64,000 nucleotides of DNA from Bifidobacterium pullorum DSM 20433. GTDB lineage: Bacteria; Actinomycetota; Actinomycetes; Actinomycetales; Bifidobacteriaceae. The translations under genes and the position numbers were made by a program. Under the pieces are notes generated by a model that was not told the origin of the DNA, searched no databases, and saw only the letters and a program-made list of their open reading frames with translations. Below are positions 44,601-51,835 of the stretch, piece by piece. Numbering within the stretch: position 1 is the first letter of the stretch; each line of letters opens with the position of its first letter. The stretch is taken from contig NZ_JDUI01000010.1 of the NCBI RefSeq assembly GCF_000771405.1, positions 62,001-126,000 on the forward strand, read 5' to 3'.

Positions 44601-45626
44601 TTGGCGCTGAGCGCGCTGCCGGCGAGTCTGACCCAGACGTTCGCCTCGGCGCGGCGACTGTTCGCGCTGATGGACGAGGCGCCGGTGGTGGAGGAAACCG
44701 GCACGGCGACGCCCGCCTATACCGGTATGGCGCTGGAACATGTGCGCTTCGCCTATCCCGATCGGGAACGTCGCGGGGATGCGGCTCACGACGGCAGCCT
44801 TACGTCTGACGATCGGCAAGCGTCTGACCGCAGTCACGCAAACGAAGGCGCGTCGGGACAACGCTCCGATGGCGGCGTGTTCTCCGACCTGTCGCTGGAT
44901 ATTCCGGCGCATGGCATCCTGGGCGTGCAGGGACCGTCCGGGCGCGGCAAATCCACGATGCTCAAGCTGCTGATGCGCTACTGGGATCCGCAATCCGGAC
45001 GCGTGACGATGTCCGGCGAGGACCTGCGTGCGGTTGACGCGCACCATCGCCGGCGTGTGCAGGCCCTGCTCGCGCAGGAAACCTATCTGTTCGACGGCAC
45101 GATTCGGGAGAACCTGATGCTCGCATTCAGCGGCCGGGATGCGGGTACTGCGACTGATGCCGCGTCCGGTGCGGGGACTGCTAGCGCGACCGGTGCCGAG
45201 GATATGGCGGCTTTGGGTTCCGGCGCCTCGGGCACGCAGGACCCGTTTGCCGTGGACGCCCTGCTGCGCGACGCGCTCGCCAAGGCTTCGGCGCTGCAGT
45301 TGGTCGACTCGCTGCCTGACGGATTGGACACCCCGGTCGGCGAATTGGGTGGGCGTCTGTCCGAAGGCGAACGCCAGCGCATCGGCCTGGCCCGTGTGTT
45401 CCTGCGCCAGGCGGATCTGGTGCTGCTCGATGAACCCACCAGCCGTCTCGACGCGTTCAACGAGGCCGTGATCCTTCAATCGATCAACGCCTTGGCCGGT
45501 GATACCAGCGGTGCTGCGGCTGACGGCATTGATCCGCATGGGAGCCGGACCAAGGGGGCGGCGATCGTGCTGGTCTCCCATCGGGATTCCACCATGCGCG
45601 TGGCCGATAGCGTCATCCACGTATGA
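41625..45626 (+). CDS. Fused heterodimeric ABC exporter (CydDC-like), two TMD-NBD halves in one chain
   Basis: 1333 residues: TMD1 (about 10-310), NBD1 with Walker A GESGSGKST (about 402), LSGGQRQR (about 508) and IYIFDEATSS (about 529); a Pro/Ser/Thr/Asp-rich linker (about 618-692); TMD2 (about 700-960), NBD2 with GPSGRGKST (about 1102), non-canonical signature LSEGERQR (about 1244) and LVLLDEPTSR. The start MRCVVFDKRLFSLAPG resembles CydD, and the arrangement matches CydDC, which exports glutathione/cysteine or haem-related thiols. NBD2 also carries Ser/Gly/Ala-rich inserts. AAGGAG precedes the ATG. No cytochrome bd genes are nearby, so the substrate remains open; a drug or metabolite exporter is possible. 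Confidence 0.85.
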   Translation: MRCVVFDKRLFSLAPGIGKLVAAKVVALWLSLLADVLFAFMMAHMLVSVLQCAIWTVQGLSVELPTRNLLLVLLVLAAVCVVKYLTARSAASFGTEAAERVKIALRERLYRKMLALGPSHASRVRTADVVQSAGEGIDQIQSFFDMFLPQLFYAVLAPVTLFAVLLPVNVPAAVVLLACAPLIVLVVGVVAMSAARAFRKYWGKYTDMGAAFLDGMQGMETLKAFDADDRAAADMDEKAEAFRVMTMRVLQIQLRSLTAMDAVAYGGTAAGIGVAVWQFLDGGIDMAGAMAVVFLSASFFLPLRQLGSYFHVAMNGMTSTKRIFALLDTPEPERGHSGLPGDGHGLTVTFDAVGYRYDDESDPLRDGGASLRLEDVEPGGTPALDHVSFVARPGILTAIVGESGSGKSTTAALLDGSLAGYTGTITLSADDASVELGDLTAEAMSAAVTLVSSRSHLFTGTLRDNLLMANPFADDDTLWRALMMAHVDDFVRSQPEGLDMPIAPDASNLSGGQRQRIAIARALLRDCPIYIFDEATSSVDAESEALILDVIRDLARQATVIMITHRMANAVQADQVVVFDHGRVAETGTHVGLMADNGVYARLFRAQQTIEQVGHRSLAVGARTALTVPAPPTPPVPPVPPTTLLDSDASGSTSPGSSLDADTFISGSITSGSITSGSTTSDSSPDAANAAPGTASGTGGLIRRLLREVGPLRPVMIAACVCGTLGHLAAALLPVFGVFALFATLEEPVWGVSMTAGIAAMAVCAVVRGLMRYAEQYMNHNVAFRLLALFRSKAFAAMRRLAPAKLDGRGKGDLIALITTDVELLEIFFAHTISPVVIAVVTTVGFAVVLGVLNPWFVPLLVVMHLIVGVLLPRLFSTGVRYLGPNLRRDAASLDDAMLDDMRGLDEIIRFGAGERRLSAILNKSRELWRQRVELSASNGRFSGIGGVAVVLATVLAGALGLALAWYGFTTVEGVGATFAAVVLIASSFGPTLALSALPASLTQTFASARRLFALMDEAPVVEETGTATPAYTGMALEHVRFAYPDRERRGDAAHDGSLTSDDRQASDRSHANEGASGQRSDGGVFSDLSLDIPAHGILGVQGPSGRGKSTMLKLLMRYWDPQSGRVTMSGEDLRAVDAHHRRRVQALLAQETYLFDGTIRENLMLAFSGRDAGTATDAASGAGTASATGAEDMAALGSGASGTQDPFAVDALLRDALAKASALQLVDSLPDGLDTPVGELGGRLSEGERQRIGLARVFLRQADLVLLDEPTSRLDAFNEAVILQSINALAGDTSGAAADGIDPHGSRTKGAAIVLVSHRDSTMRVADSVIHV
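43559..43664 (+). repeat. Repetitive linker DNA inside the ABC exporter gene
   Basis: Three tandem copies of a 15-nt unit TCGGGCTCAATCACA (43620-43664, the last copy varied) encode SGSIT/SGSTT repeats. Just upstream, GGACTCTGATGCA (43559) and GGACGCTGACACATT (43601) match pieces of the dispersed element at 39268-39361. Low-complexity, length-variable linker. Confidence 0.65.
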
Positions 45627-45698
45627 GGGCGCTGCATTTTGGCCGTCGGCTCGGCTTATTGGGGTCTTCACACGTGGAGGGTCCGATCGTTCTCTGAG

Positions 45699-45785
45699 GG
45701 AGGTTCGCACTACTTCGGGTTTGGGAATCAGGAAGGTTGATTTTCCGCCAATTGAATTTTCAAACCCGAGGTAGTGCGAACCTCC
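45699..45785. repeat. Inverted-repeat hairpin element with GGTTCGCACTAC ends, copy 2
   Basis: The 25-bp arms (45699-45723 and 45761-45785) pair completely except one G-U. The 37-nt core is unrelated to that of copy 1 at 19461-19546. It lies 73 nt past the ABC gene stop and 62 nt before the aldo/keto reductase. Confidence 0.8.
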
Positions 45786-45846
45786 TTTTCCGTGACTGCG
45801 GTCGGGGCTATAGTCATTAGCAGATTCTCAGCGTGAAGGAGCCCCT

Positions 45847-46710
45847 ATGAGCGAGCAGCATACGTCCCCCGTTCCGATGATCCGCCTGCACGACGGCGCC
45901 GAAATCCCCCAGGTGGGACTTGGCGTGCTTCGCATCGATGATGAGGGTGTGACCCCGGTGGTGGAGTCGGCGCTCGCCGCCGGATACCGGCATATCGACG
46001 GCGCGGCCGGCTACAACAACGAGGGCGGCGTGGGCCGCGCGCTGGTCAACACCGGCTACGCTACGGGGGAGCGCCGCCGCGAGCTGTGGGTTACGACCAA
46101 GCTGCGTGACTCCGAGCAGGGGTACGACAGCGCACTGAAGGCCTTCGATCGTCAGATCGGGCTGTTGCAGCTCGAGTACGTGGACATGTACATGATCCAT
46201 TGGCCCACCCCGTTCGACTGGCGTTCCGCCGAGACGTGGAAAGCGTTCGTGCGTCTGCGCGAGGAGGGGCGTGTGCGCACGCTGGGCGTGTGCAACTTCC
46301 TGCCCGAGCATCTGGAACGGCTGCATGAGGAGACCGGCGAATGGCCGACCGTGAACCAGATCGAGCTGCATCCCACCTGGCAGCAGCGTGAGGTCACCGC
46401 GTTCTGCCGGGAGCACGGCATCGCGGTGGAGGCATACTCCCCGATGGCGCGCGGCGCCGACCTGAATGCCGGAAACGGCGCCATCGAGCGCATCGCGGCG
46501 GCCCATGGCGTGAGCCCGGCGCAGGCCATCCTGCGCTGGCACATCGAGAACGGCACGATCATCATCCCCAAGTCGGTGCACGCCGAGCGCCAGCGTGAGA
46601 ACCTCGACCTGTTCGGCTTCGCCCTCACGCCCGAGGAGCATGCCACCATCGACGCGCTCGACGGCCCCACCCGCGCCGGCCACGATCCGCTCACCTTCTC
46701 GTACGCGTGA
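45847..46710 (+). CDS. Aldo/keto reductase
   Basis: 287-residue NADPH-dependent oxidoreductase with a TIM barrel. Catalytic tetrad residues are visible: Asp in HIDGAAGYNNEGGVG with the Tyr, Lys in LWVTTKLRD, and His in VDMYMIHWPTP. NQIELHPTWQQREVTAFCREHGIAVEAYSPMARG and IIIPKSVHAERQRENLDLF (cofactor site) follow. GTGAAGGAGCCCCT precedes the ATG. The family is close to 2,5-diketo-D-gluconate reductases; the physiological substrate is unknown. Confidence 0.93.
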   Translation: MSEQHTSPVPMIRLHDGAEIPQVGLGVLRIDDEGVTPVVESALAAGYRHIDGAAGYNNEGGVGRALVNTGYATGERRRELWVTTKLRDSEQGYDSALKAFDRQIGLLQLEYVDMYMIHWPTPFDWRSAETWKAFVRLREEGRVRTLGVCNFLPEHLERLHEETGEWPTVNQIELHPTWQQREVTAFCREHGIAVEAYSPMARGADLNAGNGAIERIAAAHGVSPAQAILRWHIENGTIIIPKSVHAERQRENLDLFGFALTPEEHATIDALDGPTRAGHDPLTFSYA

Positions 46711-46736
46711 GCGGTCGGAGAGAACATACCGAAGCG

Positions 46737-46764
46737 CCGCTCACCTTCCAGTGCAGGTGAGCGG
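46737..46764 (+). terminator. Hairpin after the aldo/keto reductase gene
   Basis: A 10-bp stem CCGCTCACCT/AGGTGAGCGG with an 8-nt loop. A near-copy of the same hairpin (CCGCTCAC/GTGAGCGG) overlaps the end of the gene at 46687-46714, so the motif is duplicated in tandem. Confidence 0.6.
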
Positions 46765-46822
46765 CCGGGGGCGTATGGGGACATTATTCGCCGTGGGATG
46801 AGCGGCGATAGCGCCCATACGC

Positions 46823-46828
46823 TACAGT
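46823..46828 (+). promoter_or_regulatory. -10 box for the HNH nuclease gene
   Basis: TACAGT, 9 nt before the ATG, with no Shine-Dalgarno; leaderless or nearly so. Confidence 0.4.
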
Positions 46829-46837
46829 GGACACGCT

Positions 46838-47626
46838 ATGTCTAAGAACACCGATCGCAACTCGCGCCGCAGCCAGGCAGAATTCACCCGTAACGCCGCC
46901 AACTATGTGACCAAGCGGTTCAACGTGTCCAATCCGTTGGAACGCGTGCTGATCCTGCTGGTCGTCGCCGCCGTGGTCGGGATCGGCGCCGGCGTGCTTC
47001 TGCCGAAGATCAGCCCGGAGGTCGGCGAGCTGACCGGCGAGTATGTGGCGTCCGGCGATGCCGCAGACACCTTGGAGACGTTGCGGGTGGACGACAATCA
47101 GAGCGGCGAGGGGTACGAGCGTGACCTGTTCGGCTTCCGCGAGACCGACGATGACGGCGACGGCTGCGATGTACGCGAGGCCGTGCTGGCCCGCGACATG
47201 GAGGACGTGACCTATACGTATCCGGGTGGTTGCAAGGTGAAGACCGGCGTGCTGCACGACCTGTACACCGGCAAGACGATCCATTTCGTGCGTGGGCCGC
47301 AGACCAGTAAGGCCGTGCAGATCGAGCATGTGGTGGCGTTGGAGAACGCCTGGCGTTCGGGCGCGCGCGACTGGTCGACCGCCGAACGCTACGAGTTCGG
47401 CAACGACATGTACAACCTGCTGGCCGCCGATGGCGCCGCCAACCAGGACAAGGGGTCGGCCTCCGCCGCCTACTGGCTGCCGACCAACGAGGATTTCCGC
47501 TGCGAGTACGTTGCTCGTCAGATCGGGGTCAAGGACAAGTACGATTTGAGCGTGACCACCAAGGAGAAGCAGGCCATGCTGTCCGTGCTGCGTTCGTGCC
47601 CCGGCCAGGAGGTCCCGGCCGAATAG
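46838..47626 (+). CDS. Membrane-anchored HNH-type nuclease (DUF1524/GmrSD C-terminal-like)
   Basis: 262 residues. A basic N-terminus and one membrane helix (about 36-60, ERVLILLVVAAVVGIGAGVLL) place the rest outside the cell. The C-terminal domain has YERDLFGF, the conserved two-Cys region DGDGCDVREAVLARD ... GGCKVKTGVLHDLYTG, and the nuclease core VQIEHVVALENAWRSGA, FGNDMYNLLAADGAANQDKGSASAAYWLP. The EHVV and NLLAADGAANQDKG motifs are typical of secreted actinobacterial HNH nucleases. It may degrade extracellular DNA for nutrient use or defence. Confidence 0.87.
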   Translation: MSKNTDRNSRRSQAEFTRNAANYVTKRFNVSNPLERVLILLVVAAVVGIGAGVLLPKISPEVGELTGEYVASGDAADTLETLRVDDNQSGEGYERDLFGFRETDDDGDGCDVREAVLARDMEDVTYTYPGGCKVKTGVLHDLYTGKTIHFVRGPQTSKAVQIEHVVALENAWRSGARDWSTAERYEFGNDMYNLLAADGAANQDKGSASAAYWLPTNEDFRCEYVARQIGVKDKYDLSVTTKEKQAMLSVLRSCPGQEVPAE

Positions 47627-47666
47627 TTGCGTCCCGGCCGCCGTCGGCTGTGTGCTGGCCGGGTGG

Positions 47667-47763
47667 CCGTGTTTTGCCCGCCGTTAGTTGTGTTTCGGCT
47701 GAATGGCTGTGTTTCGGACGAGTGATCGTGCTTCGACCGAATGGCCGTATCTGGTCTGCTGTT
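47667..47763 (+). repeat. Degenerate 19-bp tandem repeat
   Basis: Four consecutive 19-nt units (47688-47706, 47707-47725, 47726-47744, 47745-47763) share a TGTGTTTCGGCTGAATGG-like consensus; a related 21-nt unit precedes them. It lies in the 511-nt gene-free gap 47627-48137. Confidence 0.65.
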
Positions 47764-47822
47764 GGTCTGGCCGGCCGGATACCGGTCACGGATGATATGT
47801 ACGGTCCTTGCGGGTCCCCTCC

Positions 47823-48034
47823 CGAAGGGGCCCCTGCTGCGACACTCGTTCAACTGTTGCCTTCTTGGCGCAAAAGCCACGTTTTTCCGCCAGGTTTTCT
47901 ATAGGGCCATCTATTCAACTGTCGGTTACTGTGCGTTGGCGGGTGGTTTTCCGCCAGGTTTTCTACAGGGCCACCTTTCCAACTGTTGGTTACTGTGCGC
48001 GGGTGGGTGGCTCTCCGCCAGGTTTTCTACAGGG
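47823..48034 (+). repeat. 64-bp tandem repeat (about 2.3 good copies plus a decayed one)
   Basis: Units start with CCGCCAGGTTTTCTA at 47887, 47951 and 48015, exactly 64 nt apart. Units 1 and 2 agree at about 54 of 64 positions by eye; unit 3 is cut after about 20 nt. The 38 nt ending at 47886 look like a decayed earlier unit. No conserved frame runs through it. It immediately precedes the polysaccharide region. Confidence 0.8.
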
Positions 48035-48137
48035 CGCCGAGAGGGCGTTCTTCCGCGCATGGAGTAGACTTGATGAGTCATGATAACGCCGTGTCCGGCC
48101 GGATACGGCGGATATACGAGAGCAAGGATTCCCGCGC

Positions 48138-48755
48138 ATGCACATCATGTTCGTATGTACCGGAAACATCTGCCGTTCGCCCATGGGCGAGCTGCTGTTG
48201 AGCCGCTACCTGGCCAACACGACGGTGCAGGTGACCAGCGCCGGGACCCGTGGTCTTCACATGCATCAGATTGATCCGTCCAGCGCGCGGATGCTGGACA
48301 GCGTCGGCATCGATTCCAGCGGGTTCCGCTCCCGGCGTCTGACCCGCGAGATGGCCGAATCGGCCGACCTGATCCTGTGCTTCGAGACGGCGCAGCGCAA
48401 CCAGATCGTGACGTTGGCGCCGGCCGCGGTACGTTACACGTTCCAGCTGAACGATTTCGCGAATATGTGCGAGTATGCCGCGCGGAATGGTCTGGTCCGG
48501 GGGCTGACGATTCAGGATCGTCTGCAGTCGGTGATCGACGCGTCGTCGTATATCCGTCCGCTGGTGGAGGCCCCGAAGGATATCGCCGATCCGATTGGCC
48601 GTGATATTTCGGCGTTCCGCCAGGCCGCCGAGGAGACGAACCGTGCGTTGCGCACGATGCTGGCCAGCATGCGCAAGCATTACCGCGTGGAGGCCGCTCC
48701 GGAGCGCCCGCAGCTCGTCCGCCCCGATTTCGATTCCCTCATCAGCGCCAACTGA
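48138..48755 (+). CDS. Low-molecular-weight protein tyrosine phosphatase
   Basis: 205 residues. The active-site loop is CTGNICRSP (Cys7, CX5R) at the N-terminus and the general acid lies in IADPIGRD. The family dephosphorylates BY-kinases and Wzc-type regulators of capsule assembly, which fits its place at the edge of a polysaccharide cluster. The region at about 85-135 is longer than in minimal LMW-PTPs. AAGGA lies about 9 nt before the ATG. No tyrosine kinase gene is in the window. Confidence 0.9.
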   Translation: MHIMFVCTGNICRSPMGELLLSRYLANTTVQVTSAGTRGLHMHQIDPSSARMLDSVGIDSSGFRSRRLTREMAESADLILCFETAQRNQIVTLAPAAVRYTFQLNDFANMCEYAARNGLVRGLTIQDRLQSVIDASSYIRPLVEAPKDIADPIGRDISAFRQAAEETNRALRTMLASMRKHYRVEAAPERPQLVRPDFDSLISAN

Positions 48756-48859
48756 GTTTCCGCGCGAGGGGCGCGGCGGGCGTTCTTGATATCGGTTACG
48801 CGTGGGGCGGAACGGCGGCTGATAGTATTGCTCATGCTTATTTTGAGTAGGGGGCAGAA

Positions 48860-49951
48860 ATGGGCAGTCAGGATCATTATGACTACCGTGAGCTTGCATA
48901 TGACTTGAACAAGGCTGCGGTCAAAGGACCACACACCCGGTACCGTTGGCTGGCGGCACTGCTGTGGGCGGCGACGTTGAGCATCATGCTGGTGATGGTG
49001 TTGCGGATGTCGCCGAACGGCGTGGACGGTAAGCGTTACATTCCGCTTGTGGTGGCGTTTGTGCCGTGGATGGCGGCTCCTTCCGCCGTGATTCTGCTGG
49101 TGGCGTTGGTGATCCGCCGCCGTGCGCTGGTCGTGGTCAGCGTGTTGTGTCTGGCGGTTCAGCTGGTGTGGCATGTGGGGTTCCTGTATCCGCGAGCGTC
49201 GCTGTCCGCCGCGGCGCGGTCGGCTGTGGCGCAGGCGAGCGTGGTCACCGATGACCGGTATGCGCGCATCATGACGTTGAATACGCGCAACGGCTTGGCT
49301 GACGCGGCCGCAATTGTGCGGACCGTGCGCGAGCAGCATGTGGAGGTGCTGGCGCTGCAGGAGTTGAATCCGGCGTTGATTTCCCGCCTGAATGATGCCG
49401 GCTTGCGCGAGCTGCTGCCGTATGCGGTGGTGGCGGACGCCTCCCCGTCCGACAATGGCGGGGTGAACGGGGTGTGGAGCGCCGCCCCGATGAGCGAGCC
49501 GACGAAGGATCTGATTCCGATCGAAGCGTCGAGCATTCCCGCTGCGAGCATCGATTTCGGGGGTACGGTGATTTGTTTCGGCTCCGTGCACCCGTTTTCG
49601 CCGCGGCCGAGCAATCAGGGGCTGTGGGACCGCGGCTTGGGTGCGATTAGTCAGCTGCAAAGGGATGATTACACGTTTGTGTTGATGGGTGATTTCAATG
49701 CGACGTGGGACCATGCGAGTTTCCGCTGCCTGCTGGGTGGCCGTTTCGTGGATTCGGCGGAGAACGCGGGCGAGTGGTTCCATATGACATATCCGGCGAA
49801 CAAGAGGCTGTTCGGCCGAATTCCGGTGCCTGCCGCCGTGGAGATTGACCATATCGTGCACGACCGCGGTGTGATGGTCGGCGATTTGGATACGGTGGTG
49901 GTTCCGGGAACCGACCACAAGGCCCTGCTGGGTACGCTGGAGGTGCGGTAG
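48860..49951 (+). CDS. Membrane protein with endonuclease/exonuclease/phosphatase domain
   Basis: 363 residues. Three membrane helices (about 30-50, 60-82, 88-110) precede an EEP-superfamily domain: IMTLNTRNGLADAAAIVRTVREQHVEVLALQELNPAL, FGSVHPFSP, FVLMGDFNATWDHASF and VEIDHIVHD ... GTDHKALL, which carry the catalytic Glu, Asp, Asn and His residues. It may act as a surface phosphatase or nuclease. AGGGGGCAGAA precedes the ATG. Its relation to polysaccharide synthesis is positional only. Confidence 0.85.
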   Translation: MGSQDHYDYRELAYDLNKAAVKGPHTRYRWLAALLWAATLSIMLVMVLRMSPNGVDGKRYIPLVVAFVPWMAAPSAVILLVALVIRRRALVVVSVLCLAVQLVWHVGFLYPRASLSAAARSAVAQASVVTDDRYARIMTLNTRNGLADAAAIVRTVREQHVEVLALQELNPALISRLNDAGLRELLPYAVVADASPSDNGGVNGVWSAAPMSEPTKDLIPIEASSIPAASIDFGGTVICFGSVHPFSPRPSNQGLWDRGLGAISQLQRDDYTFVLMGDFNATWDHASFRCLLGGRFVDSAENAGEWFHMTYPANKRLFGRIPVPAAVEIDHIVHDRGVMVGDLDTVVVPGTDHKALLGTLEVR

Positions 49952-51085
<1,134 letters not shown>

Positions 51086-51108
51086 ACTGCCGGGAAGGAG
51101 CGCTGCCG

Positions 51109-51181
51109 GCAGATCCGCTCCCGCGATGACGCGGAACATGTCGGAACGCGTCGGAACACCGTGATATCGCGGCGATGGGGT
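51109..51181 (-). pseudogene. Decayed fragment of the unknown membrane-protein gene (copy of part of 51836-53485)
   Basis: About 60 of these bases match 52463-52525, inside the minus-strand gene at 51836-53485, at roughly 85% by eye, with a 9-nt insertion that duplicates GTCGGAAC. On the minus strand they still encode IAAISRCSDAFR and, in another frame, MFRVIAGADLP, against IAAVSRRSDAFRIIAGADLP in the intact protein. No surrounding frame survives. It points to an older second copy or a partial duplication. Confidence 0.7.
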
Positions 51182-51201
51182 GCAACCGCGCTCGCCGCCC
51201 G

Positions 51202-51783
51202 CTACCGCCGATGCCGCCAGATGGTGTATGCCGCCAAGGTGATGCCGTCGGCGATCTCCCCGCGTTCGATCATGCCGTCGATTTGTTCCGGGGTGCACCA
51301 GGTCTGCTCCGTCAGCTCCCAGTCGGTCTCCGTGACCGTCGGGTCGTCATTACCCGTCAAAGCGATGCGTACCACGGCGATATCGTCCTGCAACACCCCG
51401 GCGTCCGCGTGCATGTGCTGCAGGCATGTCGCCTGTGCGGACGAGGCGCTGAGTCCGGTTTCCTCCTTGAGCTCGCGTATCGCGGTGCGCGCGGGGTCCT
51501 CCCCGGCCTCGCCCATGCCGCGCGGGAACTCCCACTCCCATGCGTTGATGGCGAGACGCCAGTGCCGTGCCAGGAGCAGCCGACCGTTGCGTTCCGCGAC
51601 GCATACCGCGCCGGTGCGGCCCTGCTTGACCGAGACATAGTGCATCGGGAGCCGTTGACCTGTGCGGATGTCGCGCACGTCGGCGCGTGCCACGGTGAAG
51701 TCGACGCCGCCCTGTTCCCGGTACACGATGGCCGTATCCATGATGTCGAGCGGTGTGGCCGGATCCTGCGGTGCCTTACCCAT
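51202..51783 (-). CDS. Nudix hydrolase (ADP-ribose pyrophosphatase-like)
   Basis: 193 residues with a Nudix box GMGEAGEDPARTAIRELKEETGLSA inside the fold RLLLARHWRLAINAWEWEFPRG. The preceding region (DTAIVYREQGGVDFTVARADVRDIRTGQRLPMHYVSVKQGRTGAVCVAERNGRLLL) matches NUDT5/ADPRase-type enzymes, which cleave ADP-ribose or NDP-sugars. GAGGAGACGCC precedes the ATG. It lies on the opposite strand to the polysaccharide genes and may be an older neighbour or may act on nucleotide sugars. Confidence 0.88.
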   Translation of the reverse strand: MGKAPQDPATPLDIMDTAIVYREQGGVDFTVARADVRDIRTGQRLPMHYVSVKQGRTGAVCVAERNGRLLLARHWRLAINAWEWEFPRGMGEAGEDPARTAIRELKEETGLSASSAQATCLQHMHADAGVLQDDIAVVRIALTGNDDPTVTETDWELTEQTWCTPEQIDGMIERGEIADGITLAAYTIWRHRR

Positions 51784-51835
51784 GGCGTCTCCTCGATTGT
51801 TCCTGTGATTGTTCCATTATGCGGCAACAGTGGCG

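Noticed and set aside
47667..48034. CRISPR array
   Set aside because: Repeats are head-to-tail units of 19 and 64 bp without unique spacers, and there are no cas genes.
47808..48083. Possible small protein from the tandem-repeat block
   Set aside because: Frame and sequence follow the DNA repeats (for example FRQVFYRA), there is no ribosome-binding site, and the 64-bp period is not a multiple of three, so no frame repeats.
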